A stretch of 64,000 nt of DNA from Sapria himalayana (taxonomy: Eukaryota; Streptophyta; Magnoliopsida; Malpighiales; Rafflesiaceae): contig JAREIK010000801.1 of assembly GCA_029783825.1 (NCBI GenBank), positions 9,436,891-9,500,890 on the forward strand. The letters run 5' to 3'. The notes below the pieces were generated by a model. That model saw only the letters and a list, made by a program, of their open reading frames with translations, had not been told where the DNA came from and ran no database searches. Made by a program: the position numbers and the translations under genes. Positions 21,737 through 33,664 of this stretch are shown in pieces; the first letter of the stretch is position 1; each line of letters begins with the position of its first letter.

Positions 21737-24700
21737 CACTACAAGAAAAAAAGCAATTATAAATGGAAATTAGAAATGTCCAATTCCATTTCTAAAATTA
21801 GGAATGAAATTAAAATGAATTAGAAATGGAAATGACAAATTATGAAATAATTAGAAATGAAAAAAAAATCCATCACTAATTAGCGATGAATTGTTATGTG
21901 TTTTTTAATTTCATCACTAATTGTGACGCAAAGTGGGGTGTAGATATGCTTGCATGACATTTAGCATTAGAATTTTATGTATCTATGTATTTTTAGAAAG
22001 GAAATAATTATTCGTATCTATATTTAGCGACTGTAATAGTTTCTATCGCTAAATAAGAAATGACATACTTATTCATCGCTATATAGTATATCATTAAAAA
22101 AAAATTAGGACGTGGGGGTTTTTTATTTAGATTCCAAGTTCATCTGAATTGTTTGTAGATTTCTATTCCTCCAATTATTGATCAACATGTATTTCATCCT
22201 TAATAGAGGTATAAAATTATGGTTTTCATTTATATCCCATATATATTGTATTTAAGAATAGTTATATTTGTCCATTTTGATGTTACATATAGTTTGTTTT
22301 CATTTTTAACATTCATATTGGGTCCTTTCTTATTATTTTGTTGAATGATTATAATTTTAATTAATAAATTATACATTTTATTTTTTTTCACATACTTGGA
22401 TTTGTTAAATTTTTGTGTTACCTAATAAAGTATGAATTTTTAGTGCATTAATTTATTGATCTATAGGTTTGATCATTCTAATTAATTTGGACTTTATTTG
22501 CTTACTAGGATTAAATGAATATAATCATTTTTAAAAGAATAACTCATGCTAATTATGCAACTTTAACAATGAACAATTTATAAATATTATAATAAATACT
22601 AAAAATTTATTTATAATAACAATGAAAATCATAAATAAAAATTCGAGAATATGCAATTGGAAAGATGCAACGTAACGAACAATTGTAAAACTAAAAAAAT
22701 TTAGAACTTCATTTCAAAATTTATAGAGTTGCTTGATCTATACTTCACTAAAGGTGCAATCCAATAAATAATACTATCCATTATTTTATATTAAAAAAAA
22801 TGCATATTACATGTCAGAAATGGTAGATGACTATTTATACTACATGCTTCAAATTGATTAGTAAATATTCCTATTAATTTATTAATATTCTCTGTCGCTA
22901 GTTGACTTTTTTTTGTCATTTTTTTATTGACAAATTTAATTGCATTGGCATTGTGATTTTTTTAGGATTTTTATTAACTAAAATGTTTTTATCTAATTAG
23001 TTATTTTACATTATTAATTTTGAAATCATTAATTATTATATTGAAAATTTTTCATTTTTTGCTTAATTAATGCAATTTCATCTAATATAGATAAATATCA
23101 AATATTTAGTTTTATGTATATTACAAAATTACAACTTATGTCTTTTGATAAATATCAAAGAGATTGAAACAACCCGTCTTGTCTCATTTTAACCCATAAT
23201 TATCTAATTATAACGTAAATACAATTTTATTACTAATAAATCTCTATCTATATTATTATTATTATTATTCAAAATATGTTAGTATTATGTGTTATAAGAA
23301 TGGAAAACATTATATGACTTAATCATTAATAGATGAATATAAGACTGAAAGATGAGTTCTTGAATGATGAGTTTGTAGAGAGGATTGAGAAGTTTATTGG
23401 TTTTGCTGAAAAATAGTATAAATTTATGGATGAAATGAAAATAAGATAACCATGTAATGACCTTAAATGTCAAAATTGAAGTTTCTAGGATGTGAACACA
23501 GTGTGATATCATCTTTCAAAAAATAGATTTGTTAGATACTATTATGTTTGGTACAAATATGGAGAAATAGTTATGCAACAAACAACAAACTATTATACAC
23601 ATAGAAGTACTGATTCAAATACTGCAATGGAATATGTCAATCTCAATGATGCATGTGAAACAATATTGAAAAATATTATTGGTTCTTTATTAAATTTGTA
23701 TGTCGTTGAAGATATCCCGATATCATCAGTAAAACAATTTTATGAAATGCTGAAAGCATCTAAAGAATAGGTTTGGCAAGGTAATTCATATGACCAATCA
23801 AAGTTATATGTAGTGACCAAACTATTGAATTTAAAGGCAGAATATCAATTTTTTAGAGAGGTATTTTAATGAAATATGTGAGTTATTATCTGAATTATTA
23901 CCAAAGAATAATGTTATGAAAGATAAATTTTATAGCACAAAGAAGTTAATACGAGATTTGGGTTTGCTGGTGGAAAAAATATATCGTTGCATTAATGGCT
24001 ACATGATATATTAGAGCATAAACAATGAAACAATTGCATTAAATATCTATAAATATACTTGGTATAAAAGAAATATTCTATGTAAAAGATAGAATATAAA
24101 TATTCCTTATAAGAAGATATATTATTTTCATTGACTCCTTGTTTGCAAAGATTATTTGTATTTGAAGCTATTGCTAAGGATATGCGTTGGCATAAAGAGC
24201 ATATTATTGAAGATGGTATAATGTGATATTGCTCTGATTCTTTTTCTTAGAAATATTTTGATGATATTCATCCATCTTTTGTAGTTGAAAGTCAAAATGT
24301 TAGATTAGGATTGTGCATAGATAAATTTCGACCATTTGGATAAATAGGGTAACAATATTCTTCATGGTTGATTATTTTTACACCTTATAATTTACCTCCA
24401 TGAATGTGCATGAAAGATGAATATATATTTTTGTGTGTTATTGTGCCTGGTCCAAGAAATCCAAAAAACAAATTGGATATTTTTTTGTAGACCCTAATAG
24501 TATAGCTCAACAAATTATGGAAGGATGGTAATAAAATATATGATATATCTAATAATCAAATCTTCAAAGTGCAAGTAGCACTTATATAGACTATAAGTGA
24601 TTTTCTTGCATATTCAATATTGTCATGATGGAGTATTGTAGGAAAATTAGCTTGTCCTTATTCCATGAAGGACTCAGATGCATTTTTTTTTGAGAAAAAG

Positions 24701-27157
24701 AGGAAAGACGTCTTAGTTTGATAACCACCATAAGTTATTACATGTAGAACATTTAATTTGGATGAATAATGATGTATTTAGGAAAGGTCATAAAGTTGTA
24801 AAAGGTGCACCACCTTTGAGGTTAGGTGCCAAAAAATTAGATGTTCAAAGATATGGATTCAAAAATATTATAGATGTTGATGCATATTGCATTAATGTAC
24901 AAATTTCAAAAAATTATCACTGGATTGGAAGAACTAATATATTTTTTGGGATTTGTCTTATTAGAAAACCGACCTAATTAGGCACAACTTAGATATGATA
25001 TAAATTGATAAAAACGTTTTTTGATAATATTTTTAAATACTATAATGAATGTGGAAAAAAACAAAAGATAATATCAAATCAAGAAATAATTTAAAAGAAT
25101 TCTGTTCATTTCTAAAGTTACACAGGGATGCATCAATGAATAAATTCTCTAAGGCTTGTTATAGTCTTGACAAGGATCCAAAGGAAGCCTTGTGCAAATG
25201 GATGATAGAGCTCAAGTTCTTTGATAGATATGCATCTAACATGTGAAGTTGTATTGATATGAAGAAGCATAAGTTATTTGAGATGAAAAGTCATAACTGA
25301 CATGTATAAATGTAGAGGCTAATACACATAGTATTCTATGAATTTCTTCCATAAAATATTTGGGAAGCATTGATTGAAATTAGCAATTTTTAATAATACC
25401 ACTTGTAATGTTATAACATAAAAAGAAATGGAATAATTACAAAATAACTTTCTCATAATTATATGTAGACTTGAGTGTATTTTTTCTCCTAGTTTCTACT
25501 TTCTTCAACTCTATTGAACATCTTCTAGTCCACATGCCTTATGAATCCATGATTGTAGGCCTTATGCAATATAGATGGATATATCCATGTGAGAGGTTAT
25601 ATAATTTTTATTTGTTAATCTAAATATGTAAGTTTATCTGACAAATATTTTATTTTCTAATAAAGATTGTATTTTAGATATCTTAAAAAATTGAAAAATA
25701 ATATTCAAAATAAAACTAAAGTTGAAGGATTGATATGCAATGCCTACTTGGTTGAAGTGTCTTTGGCATTTTTTGGGCACTATTTTTAGCTACAATTGTA
25801 TAATCGGCATAATAAATTATCAACAACAAATATATGTGGTATGAAGGATGAATCATAAGAAAATGACAAACTTTCTATTTTTAGACATGAGGGTTGATCA
25901 TATGGTATAACAATATCAAGATATATTTTGGATGAATAGGGGTATAATGCAATGCACATATACATTTTGTTGAACTTCAAGGAAGTTATACCTTATATTG
26001 AGTAAGATTTACAATAATTTCATATTCTCATTTATTTGTCATTGTATGCAATATAGCTTTTAAATAATTCAAATACTTTCAATGTTGTTTTGAAGAATAT
26101 ATGCTAAGGAATAAAGGAAAAGAGAACCTCATGTTAATGATGTTTCAACCTTCTAATTACATACCTTAAATTTTTTTTTGCATTATTCATTATTATTACA
26201 TTTCAATTTTTTATATTTGTTATAATATTTATAAATTTTTAGTTGTAAAAGTTGCACCATTAGTAAAAGTTGGTTCATTTATATATTATTACATTTCAAG
26301 AAATCCTAATAAGCAAACTAAGGCCATATTTATTTAGCATGATCAAAATTATAGGTAAATAACGAAACACACAAAAATTACATACCTCAATTTGGTAACC
26401 CAAAAATTTAACATATCATAGTATGTGCAAAAAAAATATAGAATATATAATTCAATTAAAATAATATTAATTCAAGAAAACAAGAAGAGAGAACCTCATG
26501 AGAATGTTAAACATGAAAAAAAAAACTATAGGTAACTACAAAACACAAAAAATGCAATTCTCTAATACAATACACATGAGAAAATTTTTAAAACTAAATT
26601 TGATACCTCAAATATGGATAATTAGCATGAAAAACACTAATTGGAGGAAAGCAATTCCAAATATAAATTGGACGAACTCATAATTGAAATTAAATATCCC
26701 AAAACCCTAACTTTTTTCCAAAGTTTTGAAGTGTTTGTTGATAAATTAATTATCATATTTTAGTGATGAAATTTGTTTTCATTTCTAAATTAGCGAATTT
26801 TTTAAAATCAAATAGCAATGAATGGGTAAGAGGTTTCATATTTAGCAAAGGTAATAATTTTCGTCACTGAATATAGAAATAGATAAGTATTTCATTTATA
26901 AAAAAACATATATACATAAATATCCATTGCTAAATGCCACACGAGTTTATATGCCCATGACAACGTATTATAATTAGTGACAAAATTTAAAAACATTTAA
27001 AAATCCATCACTAATTAGCAATAAATTATTTTTTCTTTTATAATTTTGTCTTAATATGTCATTTCCAAATCTAATTCATTTCAATTTTGTTCCTAATTTT
27101 AAAAATAGAATTGGGCATTTGTAATTTCCATTTCTAATTGTCTCTTTTCTTGTAGTG
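21737..27157 (+). mobile_element. CACTA-3: internally deleted CACTA element, 5.4 kb
   Basis: The left terminus CACTACAAGAAAAAAAGC is at 21737; the right terminus ends CTTTTCTTGTAGTG at 27157. Subterminal units of ATTAGAAATGGAAAT and complement lie at both ends (21765-22080 and 26760-27140). It encodes only a decayed TNP2-like transposase, broken off after the DUF4218-like part. DUF4216 and the whole second gene are missing. The flanking trinucleotides are ATA and TAT, so no clean target duplication is visible. 22100-23290 is AT-rich with no gene; 26170-26750 is AT-rich with short repeats of ATAGGTAA.AAC.AAAACAC. Confidence 0.85.
23300..26165 (+). pseudogene. TNP2-like transposase relic of CACTA-3
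   Basis: Starts at an ATG at 23300 (MENIM, stop) leading a transposase-associated domain (LKDEFLNDEFVERIEKFIGFAEK; CNDLKCQN). Next is 23573-23770 (TDSNTAMEYVNLNDACETILKN), then FYSTKKLIRDLGLLVEK near 23930, VPYKKIYYFH-like sequence near 24100, LPP.MCMKDEYIFLCVIV near 24400, and KVVKGAPPLRLGAKKLDVQR at 24790-24850. LKEFCSFLKLHRDASMNKFSK and KEALCKWMIELKFFDRYASNM occupy 25090-25246. DUF4218-like pieces continue to about 25990, then EEYMLRNKGKENLM at 26095-26140. Dozens of stops and frameshifts. Closest relatives in the window are the CACTA-2 and CACTA-6 genes. Confidence 0.8.
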
Positions 27158-27700
27158 TATGTCTTTCTATGTATATTAACATTTAAACATATAAACATAT
27201 AAACATATAAACATATAAACACACACACACACAAACATATATGTGTGTGAGTTTGTATATTTATATGTATATAATTCGTATGTTTATATGTTTGTATGTT
27301 TATATATGTGTTTATATGTATATATGCGTGTGCAAGTGTATATATATATCTTTAATCATATGTATATATATAACGATTTGTGTGTGCTTGTGTGTGTTTG
27401 TATGATTGTATGTTTATATGTGTATATGTGTATGTATATATTAATGTGTATATATATTTATATGTGTATATATATTATTTATATGTATATATATATAATA
27501 CATATAAACATATATAAGTGTGTGTGTGTGTGTGTGTGTGTTTATATCTATATATATACATATAAACGTGCACACACACCCACACATATAAACATACAAA
27601 CATACAAACATACAAATATATATAGATACACACACACACACAGATAGTCATATATATGTATTTATGTCTTTCTATATATATAAATATATTTATTTTTGGC
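27158..27700. repeat. Large compound microsatellite right of CACTA-3
   Basis: About 540 bp of (AACATATA)n, (CA)n, (TG)n, (TA)n and TATGTTTG-type words, with strand-symmetric blocks (GTGTGTGTGTGTGTGTGT near 27520 against CACACACACACA near 27630). Overlapping reading frames on both strands give Tyr/Cys/Val or His/Thr strings and are artefacts of the repeat. Confidence 0.92.
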
Positions 27701-28239
27701 ATTGAGAAAATATCAAACTTTTGAGTTATGACTGCTAATAAGGTATCATTTTGGTAATGTGGAGGGCTTAGGTTGGAATCTTTACCTCACAATGTACAAT
27801 ATTAATCATATATTTTTAAAATTACCATTCGAGTTTTAATAAATTATCATTTTTGAATTTATAAATGTGGTTTCTCAATTGACAACAGTGATTTCTAAAT
27901 TAATTAAATCAAGGTTTTTTTTTCCAAATTTTAGAAGACAAAACTGGGTTGATTAATTTTAGTGTACCAAAACTTAATTATTTTAGAGTTTAGTTTTTTT
28001 TTTAATTATGAAAAGTTTGATGCATCAAAACACAAATATTTTGTGTTTGGTGCACCAAATACATATCTTGCAAAATAATAAAGTGCACTAAAAATAAGAA
28101 AATTAAAAATTATATAAATATTTTTAAAACAAAAAAATATGTATGTTCTAATTAAATTTTAATAATTTTAAATTAAAATATCCTAAAAACATTAAATATT
28201 TATGTTTAAGATCTATTTAACTTTAACCTTGCATTACGA
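27701..28239. other. No gene seen
   Basis: AT-rich sequence without recognisable coding or repeat structure. It is probably the decayed downstream part of the gypsy relic, but nothing in it proves this. Confidence 0.5.
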
Positions 28240-29110
28240 ATTTGATCAATTTCCTCCCCCTCACATTTTCCTTACATCATTTCTAAATTTTATAAATATC
28301 TTTCAAAAGAATCTCCATAAATAGAAAAGTAATCTATAAATACCTCCATAATTTTTTCATTGAATAAAAGAAAATAATATTTAGGCACCTCTAAAATATA
28401 GCTAGATTCATTAAAAAGATGAAATGAAATTTTTCAAAATACAAAAGTTCCATATGAGTGAGTGGACACAATCCTTTCTTGATCTATTGGATTGATCCAA
28501 ATTTTATTGTATCCCAAATATACACCTAAAAAATATTAAAAATAGTGCCTTGAGATTTTATCTAGAATTTAGTTTATGAATGGAAGCATGTAGTGATTTT
28601 TCAGCTTTTCATTATTCAATTTTTGATAACCCATGCATAGCGGCTATTCACTAGTTATACATGTGGATATCTCTTCATCATTTGAAAATTTTGCCACCAT
28701 CAAACTATCCTTTTTTGAAACTACATGAATAGGACTAACCTATGAACTATCTAATATGACATATATAATTTTTAAATTAATTTATTTTACAATTTCTTTT
28801 TTACCACATCTTTTATTATTGGATTTAGCCTTCATTATTGTTCAATTGTTGGCCTTATACTATATTGCATAAGTATCTTATGCAAGAATATTGAAAGATT
28901 GATTCCTTTTATATCTTCAAGTGATATTGCTATTGTCTTAGTATATTGTTTTATCATTTTCACCATGCTCATCTTCATTTCTTCAATTAATGCTACTAAA
29001 ATAATGATAAGTTTTATCTTTCTTTCCCTCAAAAAATCATAATGAAGGTGACTTAGTAGTGCCTTCAAGATTAGTCTATTTAGAATTTTCCATATTTTAA
29101 GTGATTATTC
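28240..29110 (-). pseudogene. Ty3/gypsy reverse transcriptase relic
   Basis: Read on the minus strand from about 29100: LKALLSHLHYDFLRE, then ISLEDIKGINLSIFLHKI, RLNP.IKDVVKKEIVK, SPIHVVSKKDSLMV, KLNNEKLKNHYMLPFIN and GVYLGYNKIWINPIDQE, then THSYGTFVF and IDYFSIYGDSFERYL. This is the order of the plant gypsy (Athila/Tat-like) RT, with the YxDD box present as a degenerate FIDYFS. Several stops and at least two frameshifts. RNase H and integrase are not recognisable below 28240. The element is old, and its LTRs are not identifiable here. Confidence 0.8.
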
Positions 29111-31711
29111 TTCTATGGGCATGACTTTAATAAAAGTCATGATATTATCAGTTATATTGTGTTGCACAATTATTATGGAATTGGGATTAGTCATGACTTT
29201 TTCATCTAGTATCGTAACTTCAGATAGCATCTTGACCTTACATTTTGCTCTCTGGAGTAATTGTGTTGTGGCGGTAGAATAAGTCATGGCCTCATCTTTT
29301 AGCTTGTGTTTCAAAAAAAATCATTGCTTTTTCTCCTATCATGACTTATTCCTTCATCGATACCACTTATATAGTCATGACTTCCTTATGCACATCATCT
29401 CATGTGGATTTCTCTTCTATTTGTAGCCCTTTTAATTATATATTGTTTCTCAGTATTATGGACATGCATCTCTTTAGATTCTCATCTGTATCACTTGGTA
29501 AATCATTGATAATTTTCTCTTTCATCATTAGTACAAGTGCCTAATTTAATTATCACTAGTCTGCATCATCACACATATGTAGTCTAGCTTTGTTTACATA
29601 TGTCTTATTTTATCTTCTTCTATAGTATTACTTCTTTTTATCTCCATTAGTAACCCAAAAATATCATCTACAAATGACAACTTGTCTGTCATATATTGAC
29701 TTTCATTTTGTGGTCGTTTTACTTGGCTCACATATGATAGATCATTATGATTTCTTATGTTCGAATGATAGTAGAGAGAGATATTTCTATTAAGTATAAA
29801 AAAATAACATCTACTCTATAGTATATTTGCTTCTTCTCCTTGATAAATTGGATCAAAATTGCTCATCCTTTACTATTGCATGTCTACAAATTGATTGATA
29901 AAGGCATCCATATTAGCTTTCATCACTAATAATTTGTGCACCACTGACTTTCTAGCTTGTTTTATTCAATTATCTTGGTTTGGATGCATTTGGATCTCAA
30001 AGTAGTTATTCATCCATATTGGTCTATAATAGTCTTCTAAGGTTTAGTGAGGAATAAGTTACTAGATAGCTTGTTCTCCACCCCTTGATTATTTCTATTG
30101 CTACCATTATTCTACATGCTTTCTCTCTCGACTCTTTGTCTCAATATATTTTTTTGTTCTCTCAATTTTTGGGTCCATATCTTCGAATCATAAGATGTGG
30201 TGGAACAAAAAAAAATCGAACACAAATACAAAACAAATACTAAGCAAAAAAAATTTATTCAATCAACTAGAACCAAACTATCATCTTTCAAAGATAGTCA
30301 TGTCAACTAAAGTTAATCATTCAAACTAAAATAAATCCTATTAATTGTGCCAAAAACTTGTTGCAACATTGTTATAATGCCAAAACTTGTTGTAGACTTG
30401 CGCTGAAAAGCTCATATCATCTAATGAAGATATGCAAGTACATGGTTCACACAAGTAGTAAAGTGGACATAAGTCTAAATTTCAATTTCATAGAGATTGT
30501 ATGAGTTATTTGACTAACTAATAGTAAACTAACTACTACTTGAGTTATGAAAATAAATTTGGGTCTTAGATAGATGTTATGACTCTATGGTTTTCTTACT
30601 TTCTTGTGTATGATCAAATCTTTTTAATATTATGATAATATTCTGCTCAATTATCAAATGAAGGGTATATTAATGTGGATTTACCTCTTAGCATACAAGG
30701 TAGTTATCAACCTTGAACTATCACTAATAAGGATGGTCCTCTTTTAATTGTGTCTTTGATATTTTACCATGAAAATCATATTTACTATATTCATAGGTTA
30801 TCCACACTTTTACTCATTTTATACAATATTTTATACTTCAAATATGTATTTCTATTCTATGACCTCAATGGTTATAATAGACTTGAAATAATATTGTGAT
30901 AATTGCTCGTGTCTGAGGCTTATCTATCATCATCCATCATGACTAATACATACCTCTCACACAATAGTGAAAACTTCAAGATTAGATGTTCTATATAACT
31001 TCCACATCATTTGAATGATAGTTTTTTTAGAATATATACAATAAAATGATCATACATTTGTTTGTGGTTTTGACTTCATGAGCATCATACTCATATCAAT
31101 TAAACTTATATAAATTTATGTTACACACATAGGTTCATCTCATGAGATAAGAGTAGGAGGTTTAGCAATTCATTCAAATCAAATCTTATAAGTATGTCTC
31201 ATAACATACATATCATTATCTACCATGGTTAATATGCATAAATCTATATTTGAGTGAAACCTTAAATCTCTTTTTTGATTAACATCCATATCTATCAACA
31301 TTCAAAATATAATATTTTCATAATAAAAATATTATACAAATACCATCATCATACACATATACATAAACCAATTCTATATCTTTATCTAGACTAACATTAG
31401 GAAAGAATTTTTATGAGATGTATGATACTTTATATCATCAAATGGAGGGTTCCAAATGATAACAGACATGAGAATCTAAACCTCAAATTTGGTTCCCAAT
31501 TGATCTTTGTTTGCATCCAACTTGAATTGGTTTCTAATTAAGAGTTGCAAATTACTTCACCTTAGGGTCTGCTTACTCTTGGACATGAATTATGAATCCA
31601 CTTCTCTTTTGTAAAAATCTCTCATCAAGGCCCTATCGAGCTGTTGTGTGGCACTTGAAGTTGGAAGCCTCGATTTTATGTTGAGGGCATGGGTATGCTA
31701 GTTCTTTGATT
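29111..31711. other. Unassigned, probably decayed LTR-retrotransposon interior
   Basis: 2.6 kb with no convincing gene. Minus-strand fragments between about 30020 and 29560 (VHKLLVMKANMDAFINQFVDMQ, SNFDPIYQGEEANI) sit where the gag/protease part of the gypsy relic at 28.2-29.1 kb would be expected, but I do not recognise them. The palindromic octamer GTCATGAC and near variants recur at 29119, 29190, 29340 and 29375. Confidence 0.4.
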
Positions 31712-31756
31712 ATTTTCTAGAGTACATAGTTGTGGTTGTGAAATATTGTGACCAAG
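31712..31756 (+). repeat. First unit of a ~55-bp tandem repeat, cut by CACTA-4
   Basis: TTTCTAGAGTACATAGTTGTGGTTG and the following bases are a unit of the array that continues at 39339-39600 on the other side of CACTA-4. Confidence 0.65.
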
Positions 31757-33328
31757 CACTACTACAAAAACCATAATCAAAGATGCTTAAAAAGCTTCAT
31801 TATATATATATAATGTCGTTTATCGATAGCGTCATCTGCTAGCGTGACATAAAAAGTCTATACATATAATGACGTTTTTTTGCAGTGTCGTTGAATCATA
31901 CCTTGACGCTAAAATAAAGTGTCATTTTTATTAACTATGATACTTAGTAAAAGCATCAAGGATGATTATGATTTAAATAAATTTAAATTTAATAATTATT
32001 GTAAATATATTTTCACCTATTATTGTAATATTACATGCACATAAAAATAACATTCTTTACAATCCATACCAAGAATACATCTTTCTAGTACAAAGGGGAA
32101 CTCGGACTTAATACAAATCAAAAAAATATATATAACACAATTTCAACATTAATTTCTTAAATTCAATTCAAAATTTCTGATATATGCAACCTTTGTGTGC
32201 CTTAACTCCATAAAACTGGTTCCTGCTAGCATAAAAAAGTTGAGAGTTAGTTTCCAAATAATGTAACCTGCATACAAAAAGATGAACAATAAATAGTTAC
32301 ACTTGTAGAAAAAAATATATTATAGAGCATTGGAAAAAAAAACATGAATGATAACAACATATCATAAAAATAATTTATATAACAATTGACATATACGATT
32401 AAATAAATTTAACAATAAAAAAAACAAAGTTAGTAGTAATGGATAAAATATAAAGTAGGAGATGTATCAATTATGGCATAAAAGTAGATAAAATTTTTTT
32501 TATTACAAAACAATAATAATTCATTTAAAACCTGTAGGTGTGTAGTGAGTTTAAAGATCTCACAAACAACTTGAAAAAACACTACAAAAACCAATTAAAT
32601 ATAATAAAATGAAAAGTTAAATTATTTTCCATCTTCCCAACACATCAAAAAAACTCGATGAGATGCTATGTAATGTAATTTCAAGTTCTATTTGATTACA
32701 CAAATATAGTAATCCAATCAACTTATAGTTCTAGATATATTAATAAAATATTGGCTGCAAGAAAAAAAAATTGTGCCTTGAAATAATAATTGTGTTTTTT
32801 AAGGGTGAAAAGGTAATTTACACTGTTGTGGTAAAGTATTGAAGCCAAAAGTCTAAATCACAATTCTTTTCACTGTCAATCTACAAAAAAAATCTATGGT
32901 TGACAACATAAACAAAAGATAGTATGAAAACATAAAAATTGTAATTACATATTCAAGTTTTGAATATATAATTGAAAGTAAGAAGTAATAACTTTGATCT
33001 CATTAAAAATATACCTTTATTATCACAATAGTTCATGGACCATTCCAAAGTTGGAAGATCTCCTAACTTTACCTAAAAAAAGTTTACCTTTAAACGCCTA
33101 AGAATCATGCATACAATATACTAACGTAATTCAACATATGAATATTATAGAAATATAATGAATGTGTAAGGAAAATACTAAAATGACTTCAAATGATTAT
33201 GTCGAACAATTTACCTTCAGTCATAGTTTGGGTCAAAAGAGATATAAATTATGAACCTCATCAAAAGTTAAGTTGGAAATACCAAAATCTGTTCATGCTT
33301 CTAAACAAAAAGGTGTCCAGAATACTTT

Positions 33329-33624
33329 TCAAACAAAGGAAAGTATTAATTGAGTCACCAACATCACCCATTCAGATCATACTTCATTTAACTCGTCTTT
33401 GTTGCATGATTTCTTCCCATTAAACTGTTGAAAAGTAAAGTATTATCTTAATCAATAAAATTGGAAAATTAAAAAAATCTGATTTATTGAGAAACAACAG
33501 ATCAACACATACCTTTGTTGTTAGACATCCTTGATCAATAATGATATCTTTCATATATCTCATCACATAGTATCCACATTCAACACTACCTTGTTGTCTT
33601 GAGCACTGAATGGAAAATATAATC

Positions 33625-33664
<40 letters not shown>

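Noticed and set aside
27243..27647. 134-codon open frame (and overlapping minus-strand frames)
   Set aside because: Pure translation of CA/TG/TA microsatellite; Tyr/Val/Cys or His/Thr strings with no gene-like composition.
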